From NCBI RefSeq assembly GCF_010725485.1, contig NZ_AP022598.1:4712001-4776000 (forward strand): a stretch of DNA of 64,000 bases, read 5' to 3'. The first letter of the stretch is position 1, and each line of letters begins with the position of its first letter. The translations under genes were made by a program, and so were the position numbers. Source of the stretch: Mycolicibacterium parafortuitum (GTDB taxonomy: Bacteria; Actinomycetota; Actinomycetes; Mycobacteriales; Mycobacteriaceae). Shown here piece after piece: positions 40,374-53,328 of this stretch. The notes beneath the pieces were generated by a model, which did not search any database, was not told where the DNA came from, and saw only the letters and a program-made list of their open reading frames with translations.

Positions 40374-41087
40374 TCAGAGGACGCCCAGACTCTGGTCGAC
40401 GTACGGGTTCCCGAGCCACCGGCGGCGAATGCGCTGCAGGGTGCCGTCGTCCTCCAATTCGGCCTGTGCCACCTGCAACCTGGCCAACAGTTGCTGGTTG
40501 TCCGGGTTGACCGCGATCGCGATGTCCTCCACCGACAGGCCGCGCTGCACCAGGTCGACCTGCGGGACCTCGCGGACGAGTTCGGCCAGCGCCGGCGCCA
40601 GCTTCATCACCGCATCGCAGCCGCCGGTGACCAGGTCGGCGATCGCGGTGCTGATCGCGCCGTAGTCGTAGACCCGCACGCGCGCAGCCTTACCCGCCGC
40701 GACGAGGTCGGAGGCGATCCGCTCACTGGTGCTGCCCCGTTGCACTCCGATCGTCAGGCCGTCCAGGTCGTCGACCGAGCGCACCTGCGGCAGCCGGTCG
40801 GTGTCGACGGCGAGTCCCTGGCCCGCGACCAGGTACGGCGGCAGGAACGCGGCGCGGGCCTGCCGCTCCGGGGTGACGGTGATCCCGCCGACTACGCAGT
40901 CGAACTCCCCCGCCGCGAGATGGTCGAAGATCGCGTCGAGATCCGCGCAGTCGTAGGGGATGAACTCGACGTCTTCGCCGATCGCGTCGGCGAGCGCGGT
41001 CATCACCTCGATCTCCAGGCCGGTGTGTCCGGGCATCGCGTTGAACGGCGGATCCGGATAGGCCACCCCGACTCGCAGCGTCGTCAT
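40374..41087 (-). CDS. Family 3 solute-binding-like protein without signal peptide
   Basis: 237 residues matching bacterial extracellular solute-binding protein family 3 (amino acid type): RVGVAYPDPPFNAMPGHTGL, EIEVMTALADAIGEDVEFIP, FDCVVGGITVTPERQARAAF, and the end LQRIRRRWLGNPYVDQS. The ATG at 41087 gives no signal peptide or lipobox, and the sequence already starts with the first beta strand. No permease or ATPase is beside it. It could be cytoplasmic, a sensor-like binding protein, or mis-started; the upstream frame is antisense to the next gene. Confidence 0.8.
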   Translation of the reverse strand: MTTLRVGVAYPDPPFNAMPGHTGLEIEVMTALADAIGEDVEFIPYDCADLDAIFDHLAAGEFDCVVGGITVTPERQARAAFLPPYLVAGQGLAVDTDRLPQVRSVDDLDGLTIGVQRGSTSERIASDLVAAGKAARVRVYDYGAISTAIADLVTGGCDAVMKLAPALAELVREVPQVDLVQRGLSVEDIAIAVNPDNQQLLARLQVAQAELEDDGTLQRIRRRWLGNPYVDQSLGVL

Positions 41088-41156
41088 GCCGTCAAACCTA
41101 GGTCGCATCGGCGGCGAACCGCTATGGTCCTGGCAATCCCGGAGAAAGGCCTGGTG

Positions 41157-42650
41157 GTGGACGCACGCCCGATGAGACTCGTGCTGGCCGCGGCGATGTT
41201 GTGCTCCTGGGCGGTGATCGGACTCTCGGCAGGTGTCGCCCATGCCGACGACGACACCTCGGGGTCGACGGCGAGCTCGGCCGCCACCTCGCAGACCGAC
41301 CGCGTCGACCGGGTGCCGGCGAAGCCGTCGCGCCCGGCGAGAAGCAGCGCCGACAGCGGAACGTCGGAGGGGGCCGAGACCTCCGGGGACGGCACGGACA
41401 GCAGAACCACCGAGACCACCCGCAACCGGGCCAAGGAAGCGGAGGAAGCCGACGAGGTAGCCGACGCAGCCGACGAGGTAGCCGAGGAAGTGGTCGAGCT
41501 TCGACCCCGCACACCGCTGCGCACCGCGGCCATCGACGACGCAGCAGGGGCCGAGAACCCAGCAGACACCGCGGAGACGAGCACCGCCCCGCCTGTTCGC
41601 CCGACGCTCGGCAGGCAACTGGCCGGCGGGGTGTCCGACGTCGGCACCATCGTCGTGTCGGTGGTGCACGCCGCCGCCATGGCGGTCGCCGAAGCCGTCG
41701 GCCCGGATGCGTTCTACGGTGTGCCGCACCTGTTGGCCACGATCGTGGCCAACACCGCGGCGGCCGTCGGCCGCACGCTGGTCGGCGGACGGTTGCACGA
41801 GCCGGGCGCCGACCAGCATTCCGTCGGCTACGGCCTGCTCGACATGCGCGGGTTGTTCGATCCGACGAAGCCACCGCCCGGCGCGAACGACCCGACGACG
41901 ACGGTCACCGATGAGCATCCGCTGCCGGTCATCCTGCTGAACTCGACGGTGCTGACCCAAGGTGTCAACTGGTATGCCGGCGCGCCCGCGCTCGCCGCGG
42001 CGGGCTACAAGGTCTACACGTTCAACTACGGCAATGTGACCTCGAATCCGCGCTTCCCACTCCAGTCGATCGCCGACATCAGGAAGTCCGCCGCCGAACT
42101 CGACGCCGAGATCGACCGGGTGCTCATCGAAACCGGAGCCCCGCAGGTCATCCTGATCGGGCACTCACAGGGCGGCGGCGCGCTGCCGTCGTACTACATC
42201 AACGCCATGGGCGGCGCCGCGAAGGTCTCGCAGCTGATCGGGATCGGGCCGGGCCACCACGGCAGCGACTTCATGGGTCTGGTCGGTCTGGTGCTGAAAC
42301 TGCCGATCCTGCGCCAGCTCTACATCGGGATCTCCGAGGCCATCGCGCCCGCCATCTACCAGCAATCCGTCGGCTCCCCGTTCCTCGACGAGGTCTACGG
42401 CGACGGCGACACCCGGCCCGGCGTGCTGTACACGAACATCAGCACCGTCTACGACGAGGTCGCGACCCCGTATACGAACCAGGCACTCGACGGTCCGAAC
42501 GTGACGAACATCGTGCTGCAGGACCGCCACCCCGGACTGCTGCTGGGACACCTGAACATGGTGACCAGCCCGCTCACCTGGGCCGTCGTGCTGGAGGCAC
42601 TGGCGGCCAATCCGGCGGCCAACCGGGTGCCGCTGACCGTCGCGGCCTGA
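41157..42650 (+). CDS. Secreted lipase/esterase-like alpha/beta hydrolase
   Basis: About 497 residues. A Sec signal peptide (LVLAAAMLCSWAVIGLSAGV ending AHA) is followed by a Ser/Thr and acidic low-complexity region (about 30-125) with a seven-residue repeat. The catalytic domain has the nucleophile elbow GHSQGGG, oxyanion region LPVILLNSTVLTQG and a late histidine in LLLGHLNMVTS. It resembles class 2 (EstA/LipA-like) lipases. A GTG at 41157 follows GGAGAAAGG by about 7 nt; GTG 41154 and ATG 41172 are alternatives. It should act outside the membrane on an ester that cannot be named. Confidence 0.85.
   Translation: MDARPMRLVLAAAMLCSWAVIGLSAGVAHADDDTSGSTASSAATSQTDRVDRVPAKPSRPARSSADSGTSEGAETSGDGTDSRTTETTRNRAKEAEEADEVADAADEVAEEVVELRPRTPLRTAAIDDAAGAENPADTAETSTAPPVRPTLGRQLAGGVSDVGTIVVSVVHAAAMAVAEAVGPDAFYGVPHLLATIVANTAAAVGRTLVGGRLHEPGADQHSVGYGLLDMRGLFDPTKPPPGANDPTTTVTDEHPLPVILLNSTVLTQGVNWYAGAPALAAAGYKVYTFNYGNVTSNPRFPLQSIADIRKSAAELDAEIDRVLIETGAPQVILIGHSQGGGALPSYYINAMGGAAKVSQLIGIGPGHHGSDFMGLVGLVLKLPILRQLYIGISEAIAPAIYQQSVGSPFLDEVYGDGDTRPGVLYTNISTVYDEVATPYTNQALDGPNVTNIVLQDRHPGLLLGHLNMVTSPLTWAVVLEALAANPAANRVPLTVAA
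41448..41485 (+). repeat. Direct repeat of 17 nt inside the hydrolase linker
   Basis: GCCGACGAGGTAGCCGA occurs at 41448-41464 and again at 41469-41485, 21 nt (seven codons) apart. It encodes ADEVADA-type acidic heptads, which would form a short charged helix. It looks like a small in-frame duplication. Confidence 0.7.
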
Positions 42651-42660
42651 GAACCGGAAC

Positions 42661-43638
42661 TCAGGCGTCTTCGAGCAGGTCCGGTGTCACCGCGGACTCG
42701 GTGTCCGGGATGCCCTCCTGCTTGGCCTTGCGGTCTGCCATCGACAGCAAGCGCCGAATCCGGCCTGCCACAGCATCTTTGGTCATCGGCGGATCGGCGA
42801 GCCGGCCCAGCTCCTCCAGCGAGGCCTGCCGGTGCGCGACCCGCAGCGTGCCCGCGGCGGCGAGATGGTCGGGCACGCTGTCGCCGAGGATCTCCAGCGC
42901 GCGTTCCACCCGGGCGGCCGCGGCGACCGCGGCACGGGCCGAGCGCCGCAGGTTCGCATCGTCGAAATTGGCGAGCCGGTTGGCGGTCGCGCGCACCTCG
43001 CGGCGCATGCGCCGCTCCTCCCACGTCAGCCGGGTGTCCTGGGCACCCATCCGGGTCAGCAGCGCGCCGATGGCTTCGCCGTCGCGCACCACCACCCGGT
43101 CGCTGCCGCGCACCTCGCGGGCCTTCGCGCTGACCCCGAGCCGCCGTGCCGCGCCGACCAGTGCCAGCGCCGCCTCCGGTCCGGGGCAGCTGACCTCCAG
43201 CGCCGACGAGCGGCCGGGTTCGGTCAGCGAACCGTGGGCCAAAAACGCTCCGCGCCAAGCGGCTTCGGCGTCGGCGACGCTGCCGCCGACGACCTGGGCC
43301 GGCAAGCCGCGCACCGGGCGGCCACGCAGATCCAGCAGGCCGGTCTGGCGGGCCAGCGCCTCCCCGTCCTTGGCGACGCGCACCACATAGCGGGTGCTCT
43401 TGCGGATCCCGCCGGCCGACAGCACGTGCACGACGGCGTTGTAGCCGTACAGGTCGTAGATGTCCTTGCGCAGCCGGCGCGCGATGATGCCGAGGTCGAC
43501 CTCGGCCTCGACGACGACGCGACCCGACACGATGTGCAGGCCGCCGGCGAACCGCAACAGCGAGGCCACCTCGGCGCGGCGGGCACTCACCGAGTTGACC
43601 ACCAAGCGGCTCAGCTCATCCTTGACCTCGGCTGTCAT
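42661..43638 (-). CDS. whiA: WhiA, sporulation/cell-division regulator homologue
   Basis: 325 residues. The N-terminal LAGLIDADG-like fold (to about 210) has lost nuclease function in this family. The C-terminal helix-turn-helix (about 225-310) contains [38 protein letters not shown]. WhiA controls division genes in Streptomyces; mycobacterial targets are less clear. The ATG at 43638 overlaps the yvcK stop (ATGA) and gives 325 residues, so I prefer it to the GTG two codons earlier. Last gene of uvrC-rapZ-yvcK-whiA. Confidence 0.96.
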   Translation of the reverse strand: MTAEVKDELSRLVVNSVSARRAEVASLLRFAGGLHIVSGRVVVEAEVDLGIIARRLRKDIYDLYGYNAVVHVLSAGGIRKSTRYVVRVAKDGEALARQTGLLDLRGRPVRGLPAQVVGGSVADAEAAWRGAFLAHGSLTEPGRSSALEVSCPGPEAALALVGAARRLGVSAKAREVRGSDRVVVRDGEAIGALLTRMGAQDTRLTWEERRMRREVRATANRLANFDDANLRRSARAAVAAAARVERALEILGDSVPDHLAAAGTLRVAHRQASLEELGRLADPPMTKDAVAGRIRRLLSMADRKAKQEGIPDTESAVTPDLLEDA

Positions 43639-44666
43639 CGCCACGGGTCGTCACCTCTCGGTTCGTTCACTGTCTGGGTGGGCTGCGCTGTCGCAGCGGG
43701 TTCCTCCGGGTCGGCCGACATGCCCCGCCTGCGAACGCCCTCCAAGGCCGCGGCCAACCTCGCCGGGTCATGTAAAGGTGTACCAGGTCTGGACACATCG
43801 GCGAACTCGACCTCGGCGCCCAGAATCGAGGCGGTGCGACGCAGTTGGTCGCGGTCCCGGTCACCGACCACCCGCGCCGAATCCACGATGATGTCGTCCA
43901 CCGTGAAGCCGGGGGCATGTTGGGCCAGCACGTGGATGTGGCGTTCCACCGAGAAGCCCGCGGTCTCCCCCGGCTCGGCGACCAGGTTCAGCACCAGTGC
44001 GCGCCGGGCCCTGGTGGCCTGCAGCGCCGCGATCAGTTGAGGCACGAGCACATGCGGGATCACACTGGTGAACCACGAGCCCGGCCCGAGGACGACGAGG
44101 TCGGCGTTCATGATCGCGTCGATCGCCTGGTGGGTGGCCGGCGGATCCGGCGGAATCAGCCTGACCCGGCGCACCTTGCCGACCGTGGTCGCGATCGCCA
44201 CCTGACCGCGGATGGCGCGGCTGACCCGCGGATCGGATTCGAGGCCGACCACGTCGGCCTCGATGCTCAGCCCCATCGGGCACATCGGCAACACCCGGCC
44301 CTTGACGCCGAGGATGCGGCCGAGTTCGTCGAGTGCGGCGACCGGGTCGGCGAGCACCTCGTTGAGGCCGGCGAGCATCAGGTTGCCGATCGGGTGGCCG
44401 GCCAGCGCACCGCTGCCGCCGAAGCGATGCTGGATGATGGTGGCCCACAACCGGCCGTGCGGGCTGTCGGATGCCAACGCCGCCAACGCCATTCGCAGAT
44501 CACCGGGCGGCACCACGTCGAGTTCGTTGCGGAGCCGCCCCGACGAGCCGCCGTCGTCGGCGACGGTCACGATCGCGGTGACGTGCGGGGTCAACCGGCG
44601 TGCGGCGGACAGCGTCGCATACAGGCCGTGGCCGCCGCCGAGCGCGACGATGCGGGGGCTGCTCAT
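43635..44666 (-). CDS. yvcK: YvcK/CuvA family protein (GlmR-like)
   Basis: 343 residues of the CofD/YvcK superfamily: [64 protein letters not shown] and [17 protein letters not shown]. These proteins bind UDP-sugars and adjust carbon flow into cell wall precursors. In mycobacteria the homologue (CuvA, Rv1422) affects wall growth and nutrient use and is phosphorylated. It overlaps its neighbours by 4 nt on both sides. Confidence 0.95.
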   Translation of the reverse strand: MSSPRIVALGGGHGLYATLSAARRLTPHVTAIVTVADDGGSSGRLRNELDVVPPGDLRMALAALASDSPHGRLWATIIQHRFGGSGALAGHPIGNLMLAGLNEVLADPVAALDELGRILGVKGRVLPMCPMGLSIEADVVGLESDPRVSRAIRGQVAIATTVGKVRRVRLIPPDPPATHQAIDAIMNADLVVLGPGSWFTSVIPHVLVPQLIAALQATRARRALVLNLVAEPGETAGFSVERHIHVLAQHAPGFTVDDIIVDSARVVGDRDRDQLRRTASILGAEVEFADVSRPGTPLHDPARLAAALEGVRRRGMSADPEEPAATAQPTQTVNEPRGDDPWR

Positions 44667-45598
44667 TCGCGCCCCAGGTCGCGGTGCAGCACGCGCACCG
44701 TCAGCGCGGGGCCGCTCTGCAGCCGTTGCGCCAACGCCTCGGCCATCGCCACACTGCGGTGCTTCCCGCCGGTGCAGCCGATCGCGACCGTCATGTAGCG
44801 CTTGCCCTCCCGGCGGTAACCGTCGATGACCACGTTCAGCAGCTGATGGTAGGAGTCCAGGAACTCGACGGCGCCGGCCTGGCCGAGCACGTAGTCGCGG
44901 ACCTCGGGGTGCTGCCCGGTGTGCGGGCGCAGCCGGTCTATCCAGTGCGGATTGGGCAGGAACCGCACATCCATCACGGTGTCGGCGTCCATCGGCAGGC
45001 CGTACTTGTAGCCGAACGACTCGACGGTGACGCTGGTGACCGACACGGTCTCCGCGGCGAACGCGCGCTCGATGCTCTCGCGCAGCCCGTGCACCGACAG
45101 CGAGGACGTGTCGATCACCAGGTCGGCCGAGGCCCGCACCGGGGCCAGCAACGCCCGCTCGGCGGCGATGCCCTCGGCCAGCGTCTGGTTGCCCTGCAAC
45201 GGATGGCTGCGCCGGTTCTGCTCGTAGCGACGGACCAGGATGTCGTCGGAGGCCTCCAGGAACACGACCCTGGGCACGATGTTGCGGGTGGCCAGTTCGC
45301 TGCGCACCCAGTCCAGGTCGCCGGTGAACCCCCGCGAGCGGACGTCCATCACCGCGGCGAGCTGGGTGATCCGCGAGCCCGCGGCCAGGCCGAGATCGAC
45401 CATCCGCGCGATCAGTTCGGGCGGCAGGTTGTCGGCGACATACCAGCCGAGGTCTTCGAGCACCTTGGCCGCCGTGCCGCGGCCGGCTCCGGACATGCCG
45501 GTGACCAGGACCACGTCGATTCCGTTGTCGATGGACTCGTCGTCGACAGCACTGTCAACTTCCCCGCGCAGTTCGTCGTGCATGCCCTGCCTAGTCAT
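44663..45598 (-). CDS. rapZ: RapZ-family nucleotide-binding protein
   Basis: 311 residues. The P-loop reads [16 protein letters not shown], with Arg-Gly in place of the usual Lys-Ser/Thr, then the Walker B-like region and [20 protein letters not shown] at the C-terminus. In E. coli RapZ guides RNase E to GlmZ sRNA; actinobacteria lack that sRNA, so the role here is open. It corresponds to Rv1421. The Walker A change suggests altered nucleotide use (inference). Confidence 0.94.
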   Translation of the reverse strand: MTRQGMHDELRGEVDSAVDDESIDNGIDVVLVTGMSGAGRGTAAKVLEDLGWYVADNLPPELIARMVDLGLAAGSRITQLAAVMDVRSRGFTGDLDWVRSELATRNIVPRVVFLEASDDILVRRYEQNRRSHPLQGNQTLAEGIAAERALLAPVRASADLVIDTSSLSVHGLRESIERAFAAETVSVTSVTVESFGYKYGLPMDADTVMDVRFLPNPHWIDRLRPHTGQHPEVRDYVLGQAGAVEFLDSYHQLLNVVIDGYRREGKRYMTVAIGCTGGKHRSVAMAEALAQRLQSGPALTVRVLHRDLGRE

Positions 45599-47631
45599 CC
45601 CGTTACCGTGCTCTGATCATTGCCGATAACCGCGGCAGCCGCCTGCGAATCGGGGTCGGCATCCGGTGCGGCGCCGAGCGCCTCCAGCACCGCCCGCGCC
45701 GTCGCGGCCCCGATCCCGGGCACCGCCGTGATCTCCTCCACCGACGCCTGCTTGATCTTGGCCAGCGAACCGAAGTGCGTCACCAGCGCCTTGCGCCGGT
45801 GCTCGCCGAGCCCGCGCACCGAATCCAGCGCCGACGCCGTCATCCGCTTCGACCGCTTGCTGCGGTGATATGAGATCGCGAACCGGTGCGCCTCGTCGCG
45901 AACCCGCTGCAACAGGTAGAGCCCGTCACTGTTGCGCGGGAAGATCAGCGGATCCGGTTCCGCGGGCACCCACACCTCTTCCAGACGTTTGGCCAGCCCG
46001 ATCACCGCGACATCGCTGATGCCCAACTCGTCGAGGACCGCCTGCGCGGCGTTGACCTGCGGCCCGCCGCCGTCGACGACGAACAGGTTGGGCGGGTAGG
46101 CGAACTTGCGCGGTCTGCCTTCCGGAGCCGCCCCGGCGGCGGAATCGGCGCCGGCGTCCCTCTCGTCGGGCTCCTGAGCGTCGCGCAGGTGCCGGTGGAA
46201 CCGGCGCCGGGTCACCTCCGCGATCGACGCGACGTCGTCGGAGCGGCCGTCGCCCGCGGCCTCCCGGATCGCGAAGTGGCGGTAGTCCGACTTGCGCGGC
46301 AGCCCGTCCTCGAACACCACGAGCGACGCGACCACGTCGGTGCCCTGCACATGGCTGATGTCGATGCACTCGATGCGCAACGGGGCGTCCTGCAGCCCCA
46401 GGGTCTCCTGAATGCTCTGCAGCGCAGCGCTTCTGGCGGTGAAATCGCCGGCCCGCTTGAGCTTGTGCTGGTTCAGTGCCTGCTCGGCGTTGCGCTTGAC
46501 GGTCTCGGCCAACGCCTTCTTGTCGCCGCGCTGGGGCACCCGCAGCGCGACCCGGGACCCGCGCAGCCCGCTCAGCCACGTCTCCAACTCGTGCGCCGTC
46601 TCGGGCAGGCAGGGCACCAGCACCTGCCGGGGTACCGGGTTGGTGGCCTCGTCACCGCCGGCGTCGCTGGCGCCGCCGAGCGCGTGCTGGTCGCCGTAGA
46701 ACTGGGTCAGGAACTGCTCGACGAGGTACTCCAGCGTCGATTCGCCTGGCTCACCGGACTTTTCGATCACCCAGCCGCGCTGGCCCCGCACCCGCCCGCC
46801 GCGCACGTGAAAGACCTGCACCGCGGCCTCGAGTTCGTCGTCGGCGAAGGCCACCACATCGGCGTCGGTGCCGTCGCCGAGCACCACGGTCTGCTTCTCC
46901 ATCGCGCGGCGCATCGCGCCGATGTCGTCGCGCAGCCGGGCGGCGCGTTCGAAGTCGAGTTCCTCGGCTGCGGCGTTCATCTGGCGTTCCATGTCGCGGA
47001 TCAGCTTGTCGGTCTTGCCCGCGAGGAAATCGCAGAAGTCCAGCACGATCCTGCGGTGCTGCTCGGCGTCGACGCGCCCGACGCACGGCGCGGAGCACTT
47101 GTCGATGTACCCGAGCAGGCACGGCCGGTCAATCTGGCTATGCCGCTTGAAGACTCCGTTCGAGCAGGTGCGCGCCGGGAACACCCGGGTCAGCAGGTCG
47201 AGTGTCTCGCGGATCGCCCACGCATGCGAGTACGGCCCGAAATAGCGCACACCTTTACGGCGCGGACCCCGGTACACCTTCAGCCGCGGATACTCCTCGT
47301 TGAGGGTCACCGCGAGCACCGGATAGGACTTGTCGTCGCGGTAGCGGATGTTGAACCGCGGATCGAATTCCTTGATCCAGTTGTACTCCAGCTGCAGCGC
47401 CTCGACCTCGGTGCCGACCACCGTCCACTCGACGCTGGCCGCCGTCGTCACCATCTGCCGGGTGCGCGGCGCCAGACCGGAGATGTCGGCGAAGTACGAG
47501 TTGAGCCTGCTGCGCAGACTCTTGGCCTTGCCGACGTAGATGACCCGCCCGTGCGGGTCGCGGAAACGGTAGACGCCCGGCTCGACGGGGATGGACCCGG
47601 GAGCGGGTCGGTACGTCGCTGGATCGGGCAC
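45595..47631 (-). CDS. uvrC: Excinuclease ABC subunit C
   Basis: 678 residues. The GIY-YIG nuclease domain ([20 protein letters not shown]) is at about 20-95. A zinc-like Cys cluster follows ([30 protein letters not shown]), then the UVR motif ([20 protein letters not shown]). The RNase H-like endonuclease domain has [20 protein letters not shown] and [13 protein letters not shown]. The C-terminal helix-hairpin-helix pair ends at about 645. It makes both incisions in nucleotide excision repair. GTG start. Confidence 0.97.
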   Translation of the reverse strand: MPDPATYRPAPGSIPVEPGVYRFRDPHGRVIYVGKAKSLRSRLNSYFADISGLAPRTRQMVTTAASVEWTVVGTEVEALQLEYNWIKEFDPRFNIRYRDDKSYPVLAVTLNEEYPRLKVYRGPRRKGVRYFGPYSHAWAIRETLDLLTRVFPARTCSNGVFKRHSQIDRPCLLGYIDKCSAPCVGRVDAEQHRRIVLDFCDFLAGKTDKLIRDMERQMNAAAEELDFERAARLRDDIGAMRRAMEKQTVVLGDGTDADVVAFADDELEAAVQVFHVRGGRVRGQRGWVIEKSGEPGESTLEYLVEQFLTQFYGDQHALGGASDAGGDEATNPVPRQVLVPCLPETAHELETWLSGLRGSRVALRVPQRGDKKALAETVKRNAEQALNQHKLKRAGDFTARSAALQSIQETLGLQDAPLRIECIDISHVQGTDVVASLVVFEDGLPRKSDYRHFAIREAAGDGRSDDVASIAEVTRRRFHRHLRDAQEPDERDAGADSAAGAAPEGRPRKFAYPPNLFVVDGGGPQVNAAQAVLDELGISDVAVIGLAKRLEEVWVPAEPDPLIFPRNSDGLYLLQRVRDEAHRFAISYHRSKRSKRMTASALDSVRGLGEHRRKALVTHFGSLAKIKQASVEEITAVPGIGAATARAVLEALGAAPDADPDSQAAAAVIGNDQSTVTG

Positions 47632-49584
47632 GGTCCCAGGTTACTGCCGGGCCACGACGGGGTAGATCCACCTCCGTGGCAGTGATGCGGGCCACCCGCC
47701 GCCTGAGCGCCGCTCTGCTGGGGCTGACGCTGATACTCGCCGGTTGCTCGGCGACGCAGGACACACCTGCCGCCCCGCAAGGACCGTGCGACATCGCCGC
47801 CGACGGTGCGGCGGAGACGAAATCGGACGCCCGTCAGAACGAGTCCGACCCCGAGACCGCGACCGGCTACCGCTCCGGCATGACCGCGGTGCAGACCCGG
47901 ACCTACGCGGTCGCCACCGCCAATCCACTGGCCACCCGCGCCGCGTGTGAGGTACTGCGCGACGGCGGCACCGCGGCCGACGCACTGGTCACCGCGCAGG
48001 CGGTGCTCGGCCTCGTCGAGCCGCAGTCCTCGGGGCTCGGCGGCGGCGGATTCCTGCTGTACTACGACGCGGCCACCGACTCGGTGCAGGCCTTCGACGG
48101 CCGCGAGGTCGCCCCGGCCGCGGCGACCGAGAATTATCTGCGCTGGGTGTCCGACACCGACCGGACCGAACCGCTGCCGGACGCGAGGGCCTCGGGGCGC
48201 TCGATCGGCGTGCCCGGGATCGTCCGGATGCTCGCCGACGTGCACGCCGAGCACGGCAGCACCCCGTGGCGCGAGCTGTTCTCCCCCGCCGTCCAGTTGG
48301 CCGACGACGGCTTCGACGTCAGCCCACGACTGGCGGCGGCGATCGCCGACGCGGCGCCCAGGCTCGCGGCCGACGAAGAGGCGGCCGCCTACTTCCTGAA
48401 CCCCGACGGCAGCGCGAAGACCGCACAGGCCCGGCTGACCAATCCGGCCTATGCGAAGACGTTGGGCGCCATCGCCGCCGATCCCGCCGCGTTCTACACC
48501 GGCGACATCGCCCGTGACATCGTGGCCGCGGTAGCCGACCCGTCCGGTGGCCGCACCCCCGGCCTGATGACGCTGGAGGACCTCGCCGGATACACCGCGA
48601 AACCCCGCCAGGCGATCTGCACGCCGTACCGGGGCAAGCAGATCTGCGGGATGCCGCCGCCGTCGTCGGGCGGCATCGCCGTCGCGGCGACCCTCGGCAT
48701 GCTGGAGCGGTTCCCGATGGCGCAGTACGCCCCCACCGACGTCGACCTCGACGGTGGCCGGCCGACGGTGCTGGGTGTGCATCTGATCTCCGAGGCCGAG
48801 CGGCTGGCATACGCCGATCGGGACCGCTACGTCGCCGACTCCGACTTCGTGCCGCTGCCCGGCGGATCGCCGGACCTCCTGCTGGGCAGCGACTACCTGG
48901 CCGGGCGCGCCGCGCTGATCTCGACCGAGAAGGCCATGGGCACCGCCGAGCCCGGCGACTTCGGCGCGCCGGCCGCCCCGGTCGCGCCGATACCCGAACA
49001 CGGCACCAGCCACGTCAGCGTCGTCGACGCACAGGGCAACGCGGCGTCGCTGACCACCACGGTCGAATCGGCGTTCGGCTCGTTCCACATGGTGAACGGC
49101 TTCCTACTGAACAACCAGCTGACCGACTTCTCCGCCGAGCCCGCCGGCCCGGACGGCACACCGGTGGCCAACCGCGTCGAACCCGGGAAACGGCCGCGCA
49201 GCACGATGGCGCCGACGCTGATCTTCACCCCGGCCGGGCCCGGCGCGCGACGCGAGCTGTACGGAGTCGTAGGCTCGCCCGGCGGCGCGACGATCATCCA
49301 GTTCGTCGTCAAAACCGTGGTGGGGATGCTCGATTGGAATCTGGATCCGCAGCAGGCGGTATCGATGGTCGACTTCGGTGCGGACAACTCGCCCGAGACC
49401 AACGTCGGCGGCGAGCACCCGGTGATCGACACCTCAGACGACGGCGGCAACGACCCGCTGGTGCGGGGCCTGCGCGAACTCGGCCACAAGGTGGACCTGG
49501 CCGATCAGTCCAGCGGACTGTCGGCGATCGTGCGGGCACCCGGCGGCTGGGTCGGCGGCGCCGACCCGCGCCGGGAGGGCGCGG

Positions 49585-51802
<2,218 letters not shown>

Positions 51803-51899
51803 CCTCACCACCCTTGCCGGTTCCGGGCACGGAACCTCGTCTCGATGCCCTTCAGTATGAACCACGGCAAGGCCCCGGTTATTGCCCCTGGGTGGGGCA

Positions 51900-52514
51900 T
51901 CAGTCACCGGCGGGCAACTCGCCCTTCTTCTCCAGGAGCCGTTCGACGTACTTGGCGATCACATCCACCTCGAGGTTCACCGGGCTGCCGACCGCGGCGT
52001 GGCCGAGCGTCGTCATGCCGAGCGTCGTCGGGATCAGCGACACCTCGAACCAGTCGTCGCCGAGCCCCGAAACCGTCAGCGAGACCCCGTCGACGGTGAT
52101 AGAGCCCTTGTGGACGACGTAGTGGGACAGTTCGGCGGGCAGCGAGACCCGCACCACGGTCCAGTGCTCGGACGGGGTCCGGGACACGATCTCACCGGTG
52201 CCGTCGACGTGGCCCTGCACGATGTGACCACCGAGGCGGCTGCTCACCGCGGCCGCGCGTTCGAGGTTCACGCGGGCGCCGACGTCGATGCCGCGCAGAC
52301 TCGAGCGGCTCAGTGTCTCGTTCATCACATCGGCGCTGAACGAATCACCGTCGAGTACGTCGACCACGGTCAGGCACACGCCGTTGACCGCGATCGAATC
52401 CCCATGGCCGGCATCGGAGGTGACGACGGGCCCGCGGATCACCAGGCGCGCCGAGTCACCCAGGTCCTCCTTGGCGACGACCTCGCCCAGTTCTTCGACG
52501 ATTCCAGTGAACAC
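51900..52514 (-). CDS. ribC: Riboflavin synthase, alpha subunit
   Basis: 204 residues with two lumazine-binding barrels: [13 protein letters not shown] and [20 protein letters not shown] in the first, [20 protein letters not shown] and [20 protein letters not shown] in the second. It joins two lumazines into riboflavin. It is 97 nt upstream of ribBA on the same strand. It corresponds to Rv1412; the two small genes that lie between them in M. tuberculosis are absent here. Confidence 0.96.
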   Translation of the reverse strand: MFTGIVEELGEVVAKEDLGDSARLVIRGPVVTSDAGHGDSIAVNGVCLTVVDVLDGDSFSADVMNETLSRSSLRGIDVGARVNLERAAAVSSRLGGHIVQGHVDGTGEIVSRTPSEHWTVVRVSLPAELSHYVVHKGSITVDGVSLTVSGLGDDWFEVSLIPTTLGMTTLGHAAVGSPVNLEVDVIAKYVERLLEKKGELPAGD

Positions 52515-52611
52515 GCCGACCAGCCTAGAACGTCACCGAACACGCAGTTCAGCCACCGCATCGGCGGTCCGCTACCGGCCCGGGCACCCACGTGCCGACA
52601 CCTGCACCCTC

Positions 52612-52617
52612 TACGAT
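52612..52617 (+). promoter_or_regulatory. Candidate -10 element for lprG-P55 (leaderless)
   Basis: TACGAT, 6 nt, then the ATG at 52624, with no ribosome-binding site. One of the clearest leaderless arrangements in the window. Confidence 0.55.
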
Positions 52618-52623
52618 GCAGGC

Positions 52624-53328
52624 ATGCAGACCCGCCTGTTGGCGATCTTCGCCGCCCTTTTTGCCGTCGTCGCCCTCGCCGCAGGGTGTTCCGGTTCGTC
52701 CTCGGAGGACTCCGGCAAGGACCTGCCCGACGCCGCGACCCTGCTGAAGCAGTCCGCGGAGACCACCAGGGGCCAGACCAGCGCCCACCTCAAACTGTCC
52801 GTGCAGGGGCAGATCGCCGAGCTTCCCGTCGAGGAACTCGAAGGCGATCTGACCCAGACCCCGGAGGTCGCGGCCAAGGGTGTCGCGAACATCATCTTCC
52901 TCGGCCAGAAGCTCAACAACGTCGAGTTCGTGGTGTCCGGCGGCGACCTGTGGGCCACCATCACCGCCGGTGGCGCGCTGTCGAACTTCGGTCCGGCCGC
53001 CGACGTCTACGACGTCGCCGCGATCCTCGATCCCAACGTCGGTCTGGCCAACGTGCTCGCCAACTTCGGCAATCCCAGCGCCGACGGTCGCGAGACCGTC
53101 GAGGGAACGCAGACCGTCCGGATCACCGGCGACGTCAGCGCCGACGCGGTCAACAAGATCGCCCCGCAGATCGGCGCCACCGGCCCGGTGCCCGGCACCG
53201 CCTGGGTCGCCGAGGAAGGTGACAACAAGCTCATGCAGGTGCGCCTGGAGCCGACTCCCGGCAACAGCGTCACGATGACGCTGTCCAAGTGGGGCGAGCC
53301 GGTGACCGTCGACAAACCCGCGGCGTGA
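52624..53328 (+). CDS. lprG: LprG, lipid-binding lipoprotein
   Basis: 234 residues. Signal peptide [18 protein letters not shown] gives a lipid-modified Cys at about residue 22. The rest is the LppX/LprG half-barrel fold, with [20 protein letters not shown] and [20 protein letters not shown]. It carries triacylated lipids (LAM, TAG) to the outer membrane and works with the P55 transporter. The stop overlaps the p55 start by one base (TGATG). Confidence 0.96.
   Translation: MQTRLLAIFAALFAVVALAAGCSGSSSEDSGKDLPDAATLLKQSAETTRGQTSAHLKLSVQGQIAELPVEELEGDLTQTPEVAAKGVANIIFLGQKLNNVEFVVSGGDLWATITAGGALSNFGPAADVYDVAAILDPNVGLANVLANFGNPSADGRETVEGTQTVRITGDVSADAVNKIAPQIGATGPVPGTAWVAEEGDNKLMQVRLEPTPGNSVTMTLSKWGEPVTVDKPAA

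Noticed and set aside
52200..52520. Possible FMN riboswitch upstream of the riboflavin genes
   Set aside because: The conserved RFN core sequence is not seen upstream of ribC, ribBA or ribD on the coding strand.
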